Source: Dichomitus squalens LYAD-421 SS1 (Eukaryota > Basidiomycota > Agaricomycetes > Polyporales > Polyporaceae). Taken from it: a stretch of DNA of 64,000 nucleotides. This document shows positions 12,164 through 24,126 of this stretch, piece after piece (position 1 is the first letter of the stretch; the number at the start of each line of letters is the position of its first letter). The notes beneath the pieces were generated by a model. That model saw nothing but the letters and a program-made list of their open reading frames with translations, did no database searches and was not told the DNA's origin. The translations under genes and the position numbers were made by a program. Location: contig NW_006766893.1 in assembly GCF_000275845.1 (NCBI RefSeq), positions 62,001 through 126,000 of the forward strand. Reading direction: 5' to 3'.

Positions 12164-13392
12164 TCATACCTTTTCAAATGCAAGCACAGACGGTGAGCCA
12201 AATCATATGAACGAGGTAAGACGAGCGTACATACTAAGCTGAGTTCCAGTGTCCAGACTCTGCGCGCCCAGAGCTTGATGAGCTTAGAGGGTTCCCCAGG
12301 CTCGGCGACGTCAACCTCTATACCATCCCACCAGCACTTGCGCTGCAAGGGCGATCAGTCTTGCGTGGATACTGGTAAGGAAGGCGACTAACCGCTGGTT
12401 TCCTCCAGAACAGAAGCAGCTTCTGCGCAGTGGCCATCTGATTATAGTCGACAGTGACTTGTCGCTCGCCCGAAGGACTCGTCGAGTGTATGATGCCTGT
12501 CTTGAGTAGGACAAGGGCAATGGAGGAGATACAGCATCTGGATGGCTCCATTGCGCGGTACCCCCATTCATCCTCGCGATCGAAGCCGCTACGATGACAT
12601 TCGCAGCCACAGACGATCAGTCATATGTGCGCATCGCGAGCACCCTCGACGTACCTCATGCAAAGCATGTCAATCAGGTGCTGCTCCGCGAGGTTATTCT
12701 CCTTGTTGACGTTGCGCTGGAGCGCGGTGAAGATGTTCCGTTTGTGAAGAAGGTACTTGCCCGAATTCCTCTTCAGGTCGAGCAGCGCGTCGTTCGCGAT
12801 GCCTCGCGAATCCGTAGCTTCCTGACCATCTTTCGGCGGGATAGAGAAGTACTCAAGCTCTTCACGGAGAACGATGATTGCTTGCTTCGTGAGGAGTGGG
12901 TTCTGGGATGGGGATGGACCAAAGTCCGACGTGGGCGAGCCACCCTCGAGGAGTTGCTGCTGTGCTGCCAGGAGGCCTCCGGGATTATTGGGGGTTCCGT
13001 AGAACTCGTCACGAGCATGCTGGAAGAAGTTCAACACATAGTCGAAGCAGTCTGGGTCGAACTAGGAGCAGGCAGGTCGGACACACGTGGTTAGTTTTAG
13101 ATCACGGTTCGGCGAGGTGGCCACGCACGTCAACACCATAGAGCTCCTCATAATCATCGTTATCTCCTCCATCCGATAAGGCGGCACTTTGGCGGCTGAG
13201 GACGAGTCCGTTGGGAAACAAACAGAGGAGAACGGATTCGGGAAGGCTGAGGATGTTCTCGCGTTCGACCGTGAATCTCCTGCCGCGCAAATCGAGTAGC
13301 AGCCTAGTGAGGAGCTGGGGCTGCAGGTTCGTCTGGACAGGGGTCTGTGAGACCTGAGTAATGGGCGAGTTTGATAGGTTGACAGCAGCCAT
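12164..13392 (-). CDS. Whi2-like BTB/POZ protein (PSR phosphatase activator)
   Basis: Exons 13392-13129, 13061-12655, 12588-12393 and 12342-12235, plus a terminal exon of two codons (12169-12164, GTA TGA), join in frame to about 326 residues. Whi2 proteins bind Psr-type plasma-membrane phosphatases and act in nutrient and stress signalling and TORC1 restraint. The N-terminal BTB-type motif is very clear: 'LLDLRGRRFTVERENILSLP', then 'ESVLLCLFPNGLVLSRQ'. It is followed by 'FDPDCFDYVLNFFQHARDEF', the junction after exon 1, and 'REELEYFSIPP'. The end 'KLWARRVWTLELSLV' matches the usual C-terminus of the family. The final tiny exon is the least certain part; reading through without the last splice would add an unconserved tail. 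Introns are 67, 66, 50 and 65 nt. The gene is divergent from the MED25-like gene. Confidence 0.85.
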
Positions 13393-14459
13393 GGTGAAGA
13401 CGGATCAGCAAGGAGAGGTCGATGGTCGGTAGCCAACCCAGGCGGTCGTCTACGCTGGCGCGCACGGCGCCCAATAAGCGCGAATCAAACGCCGGTAACA
13501 AATCCCCGCTGCGCGACACCAAGTATTGTCGCCGCACTTTGTCCAAAATACCACGTTCATTAAGTTAAGTGCACGCGGCAGAAGAATCCAGATTGACTTC
13601 GCACAGGCTTCCGTGGCCGAGACCACACATGTACCCCCTATGTACACCGACTCATCCCATGACTGGTTGCAGACTTGCAATTGGCCGCTAGCTGATGAGT
13701 GACAGACAGCCTGGTTGCCCAAGACCCCATGGGAAGTCCGTCTCAGGGTGTCTTCCGCTTCCGCAGCAATCGCCACGGTGAAAGCGGTCGCCGGGCAGGC
13801 AGGCAACCCACTGAACGCTGCATACCATTTACCGACCGTCGATCGACGGGCTGCACATTTGGCGGTCTCGATGCGATCAGGATTTCCGCGCCTTCGGTCC
13901 GCCTGACGCCGCCCGCGTCCCCTCGTGTTGGCCACCACGCGGCCAGCCCTGAGGCTTGCGGACGGCCCAGATCGACAGGATAAAGCAGATGTCGACACGA
14001 TAGCAGCAGCAGGCTACAAACGAGCCTCGCCGCCTACCGCTTTCCAGACGGAGCGTCGCGAGGACCAACTCCCCGAGCCCAGCAACCGTTGTCCTGCTCG
14101 GCTGTCTGGTAAGCTGGCACCACAGCACAGGATCGTGCATAAGGTTTAAGCGTTCTGTTGGTATATTATCATCGCATAGCCTGCGACGGTATACGGGCAT
14201 CCGGGAAACAAAGTTGAGATCCGGCGGCTGGGAGGACGACGGGATCCGGAAGGAGACAGGCCAATTGGCGGAGGATTCTATTGTGTAATATATATTCGAA
14301 AGTCCGACTGGGTTGGGGACCTATAACCGTATACACTTTGCCTTATCATGCGTTCTCACCATCGCACCTTAATGTCACCTCTCTGGACCGTTCCATCCTG
14401 ATTTGAGCGCCTCTCTTCTCTCCAGGTCCCTTCTGGGATTCTTCGACTAGTCCCCCAGC
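13393..14459. promoter_or_regulatory. Divergent promoter region, WHI2-like / MED25-like
   Basis: These 1,067 bp separate the start codons of two divergently transcribed genes, so both promoters should lie here. The last 130 bases before 14460 are C/T-rich, as is common for Agaricomycete 5' leaders. No convincing open frame or named element is visible. Confidence 0.45.
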
Positions 14460-16815
14460 ATGACCTCTCCACCCTCCTTCTCGTTCTCCAAGCCGGCTAT
14501 GCCAGGCGATGCGGTGTCGGTCACAGTCCTCGTAGAGGACTCCCCCGCCATGGCCGCCAGATGGCCCGACATTCGAGACGCATACCTCCCGAATCTACTC
14601 GACAACTTACGTGCCGCAGACCCATCAGCGGAGGTTCGTCTTCAGCTTGTCAGACCTCTGACTTCTCATTACCTTTCTGCCAATCCAGATGGAAGCTCGA
14701 TGGCTCACGACCTCCTCCGCCTCTTCAGCACCCAGCTTTCCCATCACGGATACCGCCGAAGCGAGGAGTGTACCCGAGCTACCACTCAACACAAGTGGTA
14801 TTGTCAAGCTCTCCCCGGCAATTATCACGAATGCAATCAGCGTAATGGCACACACTTGCTTGCAATGAACTTGCTCTGCTCACTCGACTTCCCACAGACA
14901 CTGTCGTCTACCACTCGGCAGCAAAATACCACGAGGCATCTCATCCTCGTAGCAGCCACCGGGCCATCGACTACGGGTCTTAACGACGCCACCCCCTCAG
15001 GCTTTGACACGTGGGACGATATTGCTATGGTCCTAAAGCAGGTGGTTACTATCTCTTCCGTAGAACGATTGCTTTCTTGCTAATCACGGCTACATCAGCA
15101 ATACATACGGCTGCACGTCATACTCAGCATCGGAGCGGAAATGAGAACCTATCATGAGCTCTTCAAGCGATCGGTGCGCGTGGCGCTAGAAGTTCGCTAT
15201 GACGCAACGGTACTGACTGTGGCTCATTCAGTTGCAGCTCCAAAACAACTCGGAAGTGCCTGCGTGGTTCCCGGTTGACTCACGGCGATACTCCATCCGG
15301 TTATCAGGCAGGCCACAGTATGTGCGTGGCTCAGGTGAGTGTACCTGAAGCTTGGAGCTTAACGGCTTCGCTCCTTCCCATGACGCACACTAACGCCTGC
15401 TCTGAATCACAGGTGCCGTGCCAATCGCCTTGGTGTCGACGGCCATTCCCGAGGATCCATTCAACAATCCGAGCCCGGGCTCATCTCCCGAAGCCGCCTC
15501 CCCTCAGGCCACAACCCCCTCTCCTAGTTCGCCCATTCAGCCGACCTCGCCTGGCAGTCGGAAATTGCCTCATTCACCGACAACGCCCCGTACTCGCCCT
15601 CGTGCCCCTGATTCCCCGCAATCGCCTCCGGCCTCAGAGGGCGGAGGTCTTGTTTCCTACCTGCAGCAGATGCACGGATTGACGAAGAAGAAGAGCTATG
15701 GGATAAAGGCCCCGAAGAAGACGTATGCCGATATCCGCTTGCCGGGGTCTGGAAGGCCTATCTTACCTCGTCTGGAAGTACCGCAGCCCCAATCGGATCT
15801 CTACGCTTACCCGACGTTCGACAATGGACCTGCCTCCGAGATACGGGCCCCTAGCTCCGAGCCGCAGATACCTCCTCCCAGACGCCACTCCGTCGATCAA
15901 CTTCCTGCTAGCTCCCTCGTGGCAAGGACGAGCAACGAAGATCGGCGTGCTCGCAGAAGGGGGCCCTGGTTGCCTATAGCCCCACTGGTCTCGTCCACGC
16001 CCTCTTCCCCTGCTACTGCGACGTCTCCTGGCACACTCGCTGCACTTCAGAGCTTAGCGTCCATGACCCCCCGCCTACCCGACTTCGTCACAAAGGAGCG
16101 CATGGCTTCCTCAGTCCCGACAGACCACCGCCCTGTCTACCTGATGACTGCCTCAGCCGTGCCGATGACTTCCGATCCCCATCCCAGTGCCGCTTATTAC
16201 GCCAGTAATGCTTCAGCGTGGAGCCAACATGGCTCCGCTGTCTCTTCCAGTTCTCCCATCTCCAGCCCAACACACGCGCTCTCACCTGTATACCAAACGT
16301 CGCCCCCGACACCCTCGCTTGTCGGTAGCGACTATGCGTATAGCAACTCTCCGCCGAGCAGCGCTGCGTCCACTCCCGCGTCTCTGTGTGCTCCGGCGAA
16401 CGACAGCGGTGACGACCAGCCGTTCATCGTCACGCCCGAGTACGAGGCGACCGTCAACGCGCGCTTCGATGAGGCCGTCCGTTCCGGCGCCATGCAAGCG
16501 AGTATGACCCCCGCTATCCACTCGGCCGTGCCATCGCTCTCCAGTCCGTCTTACGCGCCAAGCATTCCGGCGCCCGTACACCAGGAGCAGTTCTATCCCG
16601 CCCTGTCCCAGACGCAGCCGCATCAAGCAATGTCCCATCAGGGGGAAACAGGATATCCGATGTACTCTGTCGCAGGACACCAGAGCGACTATCTGTCTTC
16701 TGGCACTGCGGCGCAGGCGAACGCGGCATGGATCCAGTATGACTATGCTGGCAATGCGTACATGGCTCCCGTCTCTGGGTACAGCCCACCGCAGGGGCAT
16801 TGGTATCCTGCTTGA
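14460..16815 (+). CDS. Mediator subunit 25-like VWA-domain protein
   Basis: Six exons (14460-14633, 14689-14841, 14898-15041, 15099-15173, 15232-15334, 15413-16815) join in frame to 683 residues; all introns are 55-78 nt. The first 200 residues look like a von Willebrand A fold: an opening strand 'VSVTVLVEDSPAMAARWPDI', a middle strand 'RHLILVAATGP', and 'LHVILSIGAEM' followed by a conserved 'VPAWFPVDSRRYSIRLSGRP'. This layout is typical of fungal proteins annotated as Mediator 25 VWA. If that is right, it links activators to the Mediator complex at RNA polymerase II promoters. The remaining 470 residues are Pro/Ser/Gln-rich and disordered, with a short basic segment near its start ('MHGLTKKKSYGIKAPKKTYA'). 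Tyr/Gln/Pro-rich sequence at the C-terminus resembles an activation domain. The Mediator assignment is from family memory; the fold and splice model are what the sequence shows. Confidence 0.6.
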
Positions 16816-18730
16816 CATTGTGTATTTTGCGCATCTCGCATGTCTTCATCGGTTCGTGTACTTTGTTCGTCGTTGCTGTGCTCTCAATTTTCCCTCACTG
16901 TCCTAGTATCCTCGTTGTCACCCTCGAATTATGGCTTGTTGTGTATACGGTCCTTCCCATTCCTGGAGCTTTGTACCATGATCACCTTCTCTCTCGATTT
17001 ATGGTGGTAATCACGGTTGTATGGTGAATGGCCTTAGGTTCATTGTACATGACATGACGCGATCACGCTCTGCACGACACAGTGGCATCTGACAATTATA
17101 CCCCTGACGTATACCTACGATACACATAATCAGTCGTTCGCTTTCCTCCGCCAGCCTTCGGCTCCGTCCTTACCTCCATCACAAACGGAACTCTCTCTTA
17201 TCTACGGTATCAGGTTGTCTGTATCAGTTATAGGGCTCAAGGCGTTGTTCATTCTGTAACATATGTAGCATATCACTTTCTTGCGCCATCCGAACTACGA
17301 GGACCCGACAGCGCATCAGCTCTGTGGACAGGGTCATAAGTGGTTCGTATTTGCTCAGCTAACCGTAGTTGGCTCATATGAAGGTCGGCTATGTTTTGTG
17401 GTATCATGGTCCACCTGAGGGAGGTTATCTGTGATGCAGCCAGGGACGAATGCAGTTGACGGCAAATAGAGGACCGCTGAGGCCTGTTCTCCCGGATTAT
17501 GGATGATGGCGAATGCGCGGCGGGACGTCTAGTATCACTGCGTGCTGCGTATGTGTCTGACCGGATGAAAATCCTCCAGGCTTCGGGCCAGTGACGATTC
17601 AAGGAGAACACACTCGTCATCGTTACGGCAACTCGAAGTTGCTGGCAGCCCAGCTCGGCGGTCACGGAGCCGAGTACCATAAATATGTCTTTGAACGGCG
17701 TGGCTTGGGACAGACCAACAGTCAGAGCCTGCTGCATATACGACAGTGAACATTGATACCCGTGGTAGCCGATATCAATGAATTGAGATGAGTGGGAATA
17801 TTCTAATTATCGGATATTTACGTCTCGCTACGGCAGAGGACTTTGTATGGGAGCCAGTCTCCGGTCGAAGACTCGGAGTTGGTGTACATATAAGCCTCTG
17901 GGAGGGAGTTGCGGATTAGCAGGTCTCGCACTAGAGATGAGTGGCCTACCGAAGGACAAGAGTTGCTTGACGAATAGGCGTTTCGGCTGGGCAAAAATCG
18001 CGGCTCACGCCTTATGAAGGCTCAGAACCAATGATGAAAACACTGCGAGAACTCGCAGGGTACGCCGATTCCGCAGCATAGTAAGTGCCGGAGAAAGTGG
18101 AATGTAGGATCACCCACCTGGCTGGCCACAACTATGGCCATAGTCGTAGTCGTAGCCGGCCAGGCGGGGAATCCTACGCTCCCCGAAAGGCTATAGCCAG
18201 TTACGCCCACGTAATCGTGACCGACCAGGCGAACAGAACGACAGTCTGTGGGGAAGACCTGACGTATAACGGGCAAACTGATGGCTAAGTTTCTCTTCAT
18301 CTACTCACCAGGAATGGCCCACATGAGAGCCGCAAGGCAAGCTGCGGCGTTCTCGCTCGTAGGATCGCTATCTTAAGACTCCGTCGGGTGTTGCCGTCAT
18401 GCCTCATAAGCGACCGCCTGGCAGGGACATATGTACACAGGTCGGTGTTGTAACTTCTCGTATAGTGCAGCAAGTACCTTTTGTCCATCTGGGTGAACTT
18501 GAACTTCCTAGCGGACTCCCTGACATGTCCTGCTAGACGCCTTTGTGGTTGAAACGGGCCTCTTCCCCAGTGATTGCCGCGCCCATCATGGCGCATGTGA
18601 TATTTCTCGCATCCCGTGCATGAAAATCCTCTCTACCGTACTCGTATCAGGACGATGACGGACTTCTAGAGTACATTGTGATCTAAACCTTTATGTAACT
18701 GCGTACATCAGGGACCCTTGGCTTCAAACT
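16816..18730. other. Intergenic 1.9 kb, no gene recognised
   Basis: The span lies between the convergent MED25-like and amine oxidase genes. It contains only short open frames and one imperfect hairpin (18105-18177). The first 200 bases are T-rich, consistent with a 3' UTR. Confidence 0.4.
18105..18177. repeat. Imperfect inverted repeat (hairpin)
   Basis: The left arm begins GTAGGAT and contains CCTGGCTGGCC; the right arm contains GGCCGGCCAGG-like sequence and ends ATCCTAC. The arms pair over about 25 bases with a few mismatches. The roughly 25-base loop contains 'ATGGCCATAGTCGTAGTCGT'. It lies in non-coding DNA and could be a small foldback element or simply an RNA hairpin. No target duplication was seen. 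Confidence 0.5.
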
Positions 18731-21510
18731 TTAGTGGCAACCCACCCCAGCGACAGCGTTGTCGGAGTCGTTCGTGAATGCCGGGCTACTCTTCGTATCA
18801 TTTGCACCAGGAACATCCATACTCGGGTTGAATTCGAAGAAGTGCGTTGGCCTGAAGAGCAGGCGAAGATGCTCGACCGGCATCACCGGCCAATCTTCTG
18901 GTCGCGGGATGTGAGTAATTCCTGTGGAGCGGTCAGGACTCCCGCCAAGGCATGATGGCAGATACCCCCAAAACGCACCCAGCGTAAGGTAGACCAAGAT
19001 GTCCTCCTCAGCAAGGTTATCGTTGCCTTTCACCCAGTTCGGGAGCGAATCTTCAGGAGTGTCGCGCGTCTGCGGCACGTACTTGCCCGACGGCCACATA
19101 CGCCCGCCATTGGGACCCTCGACGTCCTTGACGACCCACACCGGCTTCGTCGCAAATGACGCACGCTTCGCAACAACGCTGTCAGGGAGCGCCATGAGCG
19201 GTGCCTGCGCACCCTTGCTCATGATCGTATACCCCGCGTTACGCTTCGAATGCGGATGGACCTTCTTAGGGTTGACGATCGACCACCGGCGGTCTTTCGC
19301 GTGATCGTACTCGCGGGCGCCCTCTGAGGCGACTTTGATGGGGGTCCCGCGAGTGATGAACGCATTTCCGTAGTAGTTGGCGACGGAACCAGTCGGGGCA
19401 TTGGGCAGGGGGACAATGTCAGTCTCGACGACGGTATTGTTGAGGCCGTCCACCATGGGATCAACGCGGACGGAGAAGATATGTTGGTGGTAGTGCGCGT
19501 TGATGTTCGGGGCGAGGGTCGTTCCGAAAGCATTCGGCTCGTCGTTGTCGGCAACGTAAACCTGGAGAATCCCGGTAAGGCGGATCTCCACCTCGATGTT
19601 ACCATCCTGGTAGAACATGTAGTTGAACAAGTACTCTGGCGTTTGCCGACTCAGGACACGCCAAACACTGGATCATGACGCCGTTCACTCACCGTAGTTC
19701 GCGAGGGTGCACACTTGCTGAATCACGAGTCTGCGGCTACGCACGGCTTGGGCGCGTCCACCGACACGATAGTCAGTGTGCTTCCAGAGCAGACCAGCGT
19801 CCTCTTCGTGGATGCATATAGTGTTCTTGACCACTACCGCGGTACCGTTGTGTGCTGTGTAGGCTCCGTCCTATAATTGCGGTCAGCAGCCGATTTCATT
19901 GCGAGACATTTGGAAAACACCATATAATGGATCTTGCCGAGGCAGTCGCATCCAAGCGTCAGCTCGTTCGCCATGGTGCCCATGCCGTATTCTCCTCTAG
20001 AAAGATATTCAGAACAGCTGTTTCGTCGGCACGATTTACTTACACGTCGAATGCATGTTTACGAGGGTGCGGGTGCTCTGGCGCCCCGTATGGGACAACC
20101 ATTTCTGAGAGAGACAAGCGGTAGAAGATGGGCCGTATAACCCCGTCATCATTGTACGTGATGGTGGAGAGGGCGACACCCTCGCGATGGTGGAATGCTG
20201 CTCGCGAATAAGACGCAGGTCATCACAGGAGGCGACACCCAACTCACCGACATGCATCTTCCACTTCTGCCATTCGATCTCATGACCGTCCACTTTGAAG
20301 CTGACGCCCTCTGGCTGCAAGATGTGCAGTGGCTTGATGTCGTCTCGAAACTTGAAATCCTTGTTTTGCGCAAGGAGATCGGGGAGGAAGTCGTAAGATT
20401 TCAGAGGTGGGGGAATACGCTTCCTATTTGCAGCAGCGAAGGCATCTTCCTCAAGAGAAGGAGGGACAGTGGTCGTCTGGGTGAGGGCAATTTCGACCCC
20501 GGTGCCTTCGAATAGCGCTTCGGACGTCTTTGCCTTGTAGTGAGGCGGGAAATCGATGTGGATGACTTTCTTGGCAACAGAGTCAATGACAGGGACGAAA
20601 TCCTGAATGATCGCAGTGAGGTGCCATTCATGCATGACTACGAGGGATCGACGCTACTGACCATAGGATGCGCGTACAGATTTTCGTGACGGCCCCTGCG
20701 AGCAAACAATAGAGCTTGCTGTATCCGGACATTCCCAGGGAAGCGGGTATCGTATCCTATGGCCCATCCATCCGCGTGCAGTTGTTCTGGCTTCACACCT
20801 GTTGAACCTTTCAGCAACAACGCTATCGGCGTCTTTGAGTACGATCGCTTACCGACTTCCGCAGCAAGCTTGATGACTCGCTCATCCTTTTGAATCACTT
20901 CCTCGCACAGCAGAAGCTCTTCGACGGAAATCTGCGGTTGAACTCCGTTGGGGAGTTTCTCGAGTGTGTCTACCACCCAATCTTGGCCAGACAGGGAGAC
21001 GATGGTATTGTACGCCGATCTGCATCATCGTTGATCGCTCAGAATGGCAGTAACTCCGACTACACGACGCACCCTGTGACAGCATCGACGAACTACGCGT
21101 GGAAAGCTGATCAGTCAGATATCGACCGTCGAAGAGCCTTCGGCACGTGGGACTCACATCGACTTCAGCCTTACGGATGATCTCAGTGGCGGGCTCCGGC
21201 TTCTCTCCAGTAAGGAGAGGTATGCCCAGGAAAGCTAGCACGGCTTTCTTGGGGGGAGGTAGCAGGTAGCTCGTAATGAATCGGACGGCCTTGATGTCAG
21301 TCTTCTCAGCGACATACCGCCGTACGATGAGAGACACGGCGACGATCTGCGCGATCCAGATAAGCGGACATCGAGTAGGTACTAGATCGGGACGCATACC
21401 TCTTCTGGTGTCAAAGGATCAAGCGGATGCTTGAACGGCGGGCCTTTGAAAGGACCTGCAGAGGTCTGTGCCCTCGTCGCTGTGCTCGGTAGAGTTGAAG
21501 GGGTAGACAT
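18731..21510 (-). CDS. Copper amine oxidase (primary amine oxidase)
   Basis: Ten exons (21510-21400, 21346-21158, 21092-21073, 21019-20853, 20798-20662, 20602-20248, 20197-20044, 19996-19921, 19870-19693, 19635-18731) join in frame to 763 residues. The enzyme oxidises primary amines to aldehyde, ammonia and H2O2 using copper and a self-made topaquinone. The topaquinone tyrosine is Tyr462 in 'LANYEYLFNYMFYQDG'; its codons are split by an intron just after NY. The catalytic base is Asp377 in 'AFDVGEYGMG'. Copper ligands are His512 and His514 in 'HYHQHIF' and His704 in 'GITHIPRPEDWPVMP'. N2- and N3-type domains precede them ('SLSGQDWVVDTLEKLPNG', 'DGWAIGYDTRFPGNVRIQQA'). No signal peptide or SKL-type peroxisomal signal is visible, so location is open. 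Exon 3 is only 20 nt. All key residues are present, so the gene looks functional. Confidence 0.92.
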
Positions 21511-22469
21511 GGTACACAAATCGTCGGAAGAGATCGTGGTGAAGATGAGCGCGAAGCCTTCAAAGTAGCACGACAGTTTACGCTACATATAAAGGCAGGC
21601 GCTTCACAGGCCCTTCGTATCTCAGCTTTTCGCGTGCTCCGGACTGGCTGTCACCTGAGAGTAGCTAAGAGGTAAGATCCAGCCGCTCGCAATCGTCGAG
21701 GGAGTACGATCAGCCTGTTATCTACACATGGAGGACTCAGGGAGGAGATGAGTGGTGGATCTCAATCGTCCGCTAAAGCATGGTTTGGAGACCGGACAAT
21801 CCGTCCTTGTTTGTTGTACAAACGCTAGAGTAGAAGTTGCCGAAAAACCTGGTGCGCTCAAAGAAGTCTCCGCGCGTGAGAATCAGGCGCCACATGACAA
21901 AGCACGAGGACGCCTGCGCGTGATCCCAAGAGCTGGTGAATTCAGCCGCCTAGGCGAGCGAGAGGTTTACTAGGTGCCGCTCGCAGGGACATGGTTCGAA
22001 GCAAGTCGCGACAGACATATATGTAGTATTAAAGTAGGTACAAGGTTGCCCTCAGGGCGCTGGAGCAAGGCCAGAGACAGGTGAGCGAATAACGCCTTGC
22101 GGGTGCAACAATGTGATCTAGTACACTGTACTAATCAGGCTTGTAGCGACGGACAGGTCAGCACCCTCAGGGTACGACGATTGGCGAAATATACCGAAGG
22201 AAAGAGCGTATATTCGGAAATATATCTACAACAATTTCGACTAAACAGTACTGATCTGCATTATTGAAGTAGAGGGAACATGAATTACAAAGACCACAAC
22301 ACCACACGACCATGAAAATTGTCCGACATTAACCCGGCAACGAAGCCTCGTACCTCAACATCGGAGCCTCACTCATGCGGGGGAGGCTCATTGAGGTCAT
22401 CGGTTGACTGGAAAGTGGATGTCAGACAAATGCGCATGACAGTGGGAAGATGGCGCACCATGTACACAC
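21511..22469. other. Intergenic upstream of the amine oxidase gene
   Basis: This spacer holds the amine oxidase promoter. A TATA-like ATATAAA (+ strand, 21591-21597) lies about 85 bases from the start codon; on the - strand it reads TTTATAT. Beyond that, no gene is recognisable. Confidence 0.35.
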
Positions 22470-22748
22470 TTAAACAGGAATCTCCAGCAGATAACCATCC
22501 CCGCGATGATCGTCCCTTGTAACGCCCTCATTCCAACCTTCAGGCAGATCCCACAGGCACACAAGAAGCGTTTGGAGGAAGCGCTGCGGACGGACAAGCA
22601 CGTAGTGAACGTGGACTTTGCTTCCGGACTCCACTTTCGCCCCTTTGGTCGACGGCGGTGATTCGGACCCTTGCTGGTTTGCCTTGTCGAGCAGCCGCTT
22701 ACTCCTACGTCGCGATAAATTCGATAGCGGCGCTGATTGAGGTGAGAG
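22470..22748 (-). pseudogene. C-terminal exon of a Crinkler/RHS-like multi-copy protein
   Basis: After a good acceptor (GCGGCGCAG ending at 22749) the frame runs to a stop at 22470. It contains 'RRRSKRLLDKANQQ' and a Ser/Lys linker, then 'SKVHVHYVLVRPQ' and 'WDLPEGWNEGVTRDDHRGD', ending 'YLLEIPV'. This is the C-terminal signature I associate with a large Agaricomycete family of Crinkler- or RHS-like proteins, whose biochemical role is uncertain. The matching N-terminal part, same strand and right order, begins at 26481. About 2.8 kb of unrelated DNA and an assembly gap lie between. It is therefore probably one split gene, though it could be a fragment of a second copy. Confidence 0.5.
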
Positions 22749-23369
22749 CTGCGCCGCGCCCGCAACATCAGCAAAAAAGCGAAAGAAATGGTCAGTTATG
22801 TCCGGCATCCGTCTTACATGGCCAGATTGGCGAGATATGGCAAAGGGATGGCGAAAACTGGTAGAGAATCGCCAGGTATGCTCTGCAATGGCCGGACCTT
22901 GCGGGGTGCCTGAACACTGACTGTCGGTCCTGGCTGAGCATCGGATCATTAGTTACCATAACGTAGAGGGCGTATGGCCGACAATGTACGTTTACGACTG
23001 CGCCAATGAACATCAATGGTAGGTAATTGGTGAGGATCCTGCCATGGAAGGACACACCCAAACCACGATATGGTCGTTGAATGCACATGTGTGAGAGATA
23101 TTAGCTGATAGTTTGGATCGCACGCTGGTGGACATTTGTCTTATCCATAGCACATGATCATTGGAAGCAGGTAGAATACATTGAGGACTACTAGTACGCA
23201 ACATGGAGATACTTATTAGGCACGCCGAGAACACAAAATCAGGCTGGTTAGTAAAGCCACTTACCAACTCAGCAAGAGCAAGAACGAACCTTTGAGACAT
23301 GTACACGACGATGTAAGGGTACAAGAGACCTACCGAAGAACATGGGTGACATACACATAGGACGAGGCG
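22749..23369. other. Spacer between split gene part and gap
   Basis: No gene is recognised. The sequence is AT-richer than the neighbouring genes, and the open frames into the N run are artefacts of N translation. Confidence 0.4.
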
Positions 23370-24126
23370 NNNNNNNNNNNNNNNNNNNNNNNNNNNNNNN
23401 NNNNNNNNNNNNNNNNNNNNNNNNNNNNNNNNNNNNNNNNNNNNNNNNNNNNNNNNNNNNNNNNNNNNNNNNNNNNNNNNNNNNNNNNNNNNNNNNNNNN
23501 NNNNNNNNNNNNNNNNNNNNNNNNNNNNNNNNNNNNNNNNNNNNNNNNNNNNNNNNNNNNNNNNNNNNNNNNNNNNNNNNNNNNNNNNNNNNNNNNNNNN
23601 NNNNNNNNNNNNNNNNNNNNNNNNNNNNNNNNNNNNNNNNNNNNNNNNNNNNNNNNNNNNNNNNNNNNNNNNNNNNNNNNNNNNNNNNNNNNNNNNNNNN
23701 NNNNNNNNNNNNNNNNNNNNNNNNNNNNNNNNNNNNNNNNNNNNNNNNNNNNNNNNNNNNNNNNNNNNNNNNNNNNNNNNNNNNNNNNNNNNNNNNNNNN
23801 NNNNNNNNNNNNNNNNNNNNNNNNNNNNNNNNNNNNNNNNNNNNNNNNNNNNNNNNNNNNNNNNNNNNNNNNNNNNNNNNNNNNNNNNNNNNNNNNNNNN
23901 NNNNNNNNNNNNNNNNNNNNNNNNNNNNNNNNNNNNNNNNNNNNNNNNNNNNNNNNNNNNNNNNNNNNNNNNNNNNNNNNNNNNNNNNNNNNNNNNNNNN
24001 NNNNNNNNNNNNNNNNNNNNNNNNNNNNNNNNNNNNNNNNNNNNNNNNNNNNNNNNNNNNNNNNNNNNNNNNNNNNNNNNNNNNNNNNNNNNNNNNNNNN
24101 NNNNNNNNNNNNNNNNNNNNNNNNNN
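23370..24126. other. Assembly gap (757 N)
   Basis: A continuous run of N with no sequence information. It sits inside the DNA that separates the two parts of the Crinkler/RHS-like gene, so a repetitive insertion that the assembler could not resolve is plausible. Confidence 0.99.
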
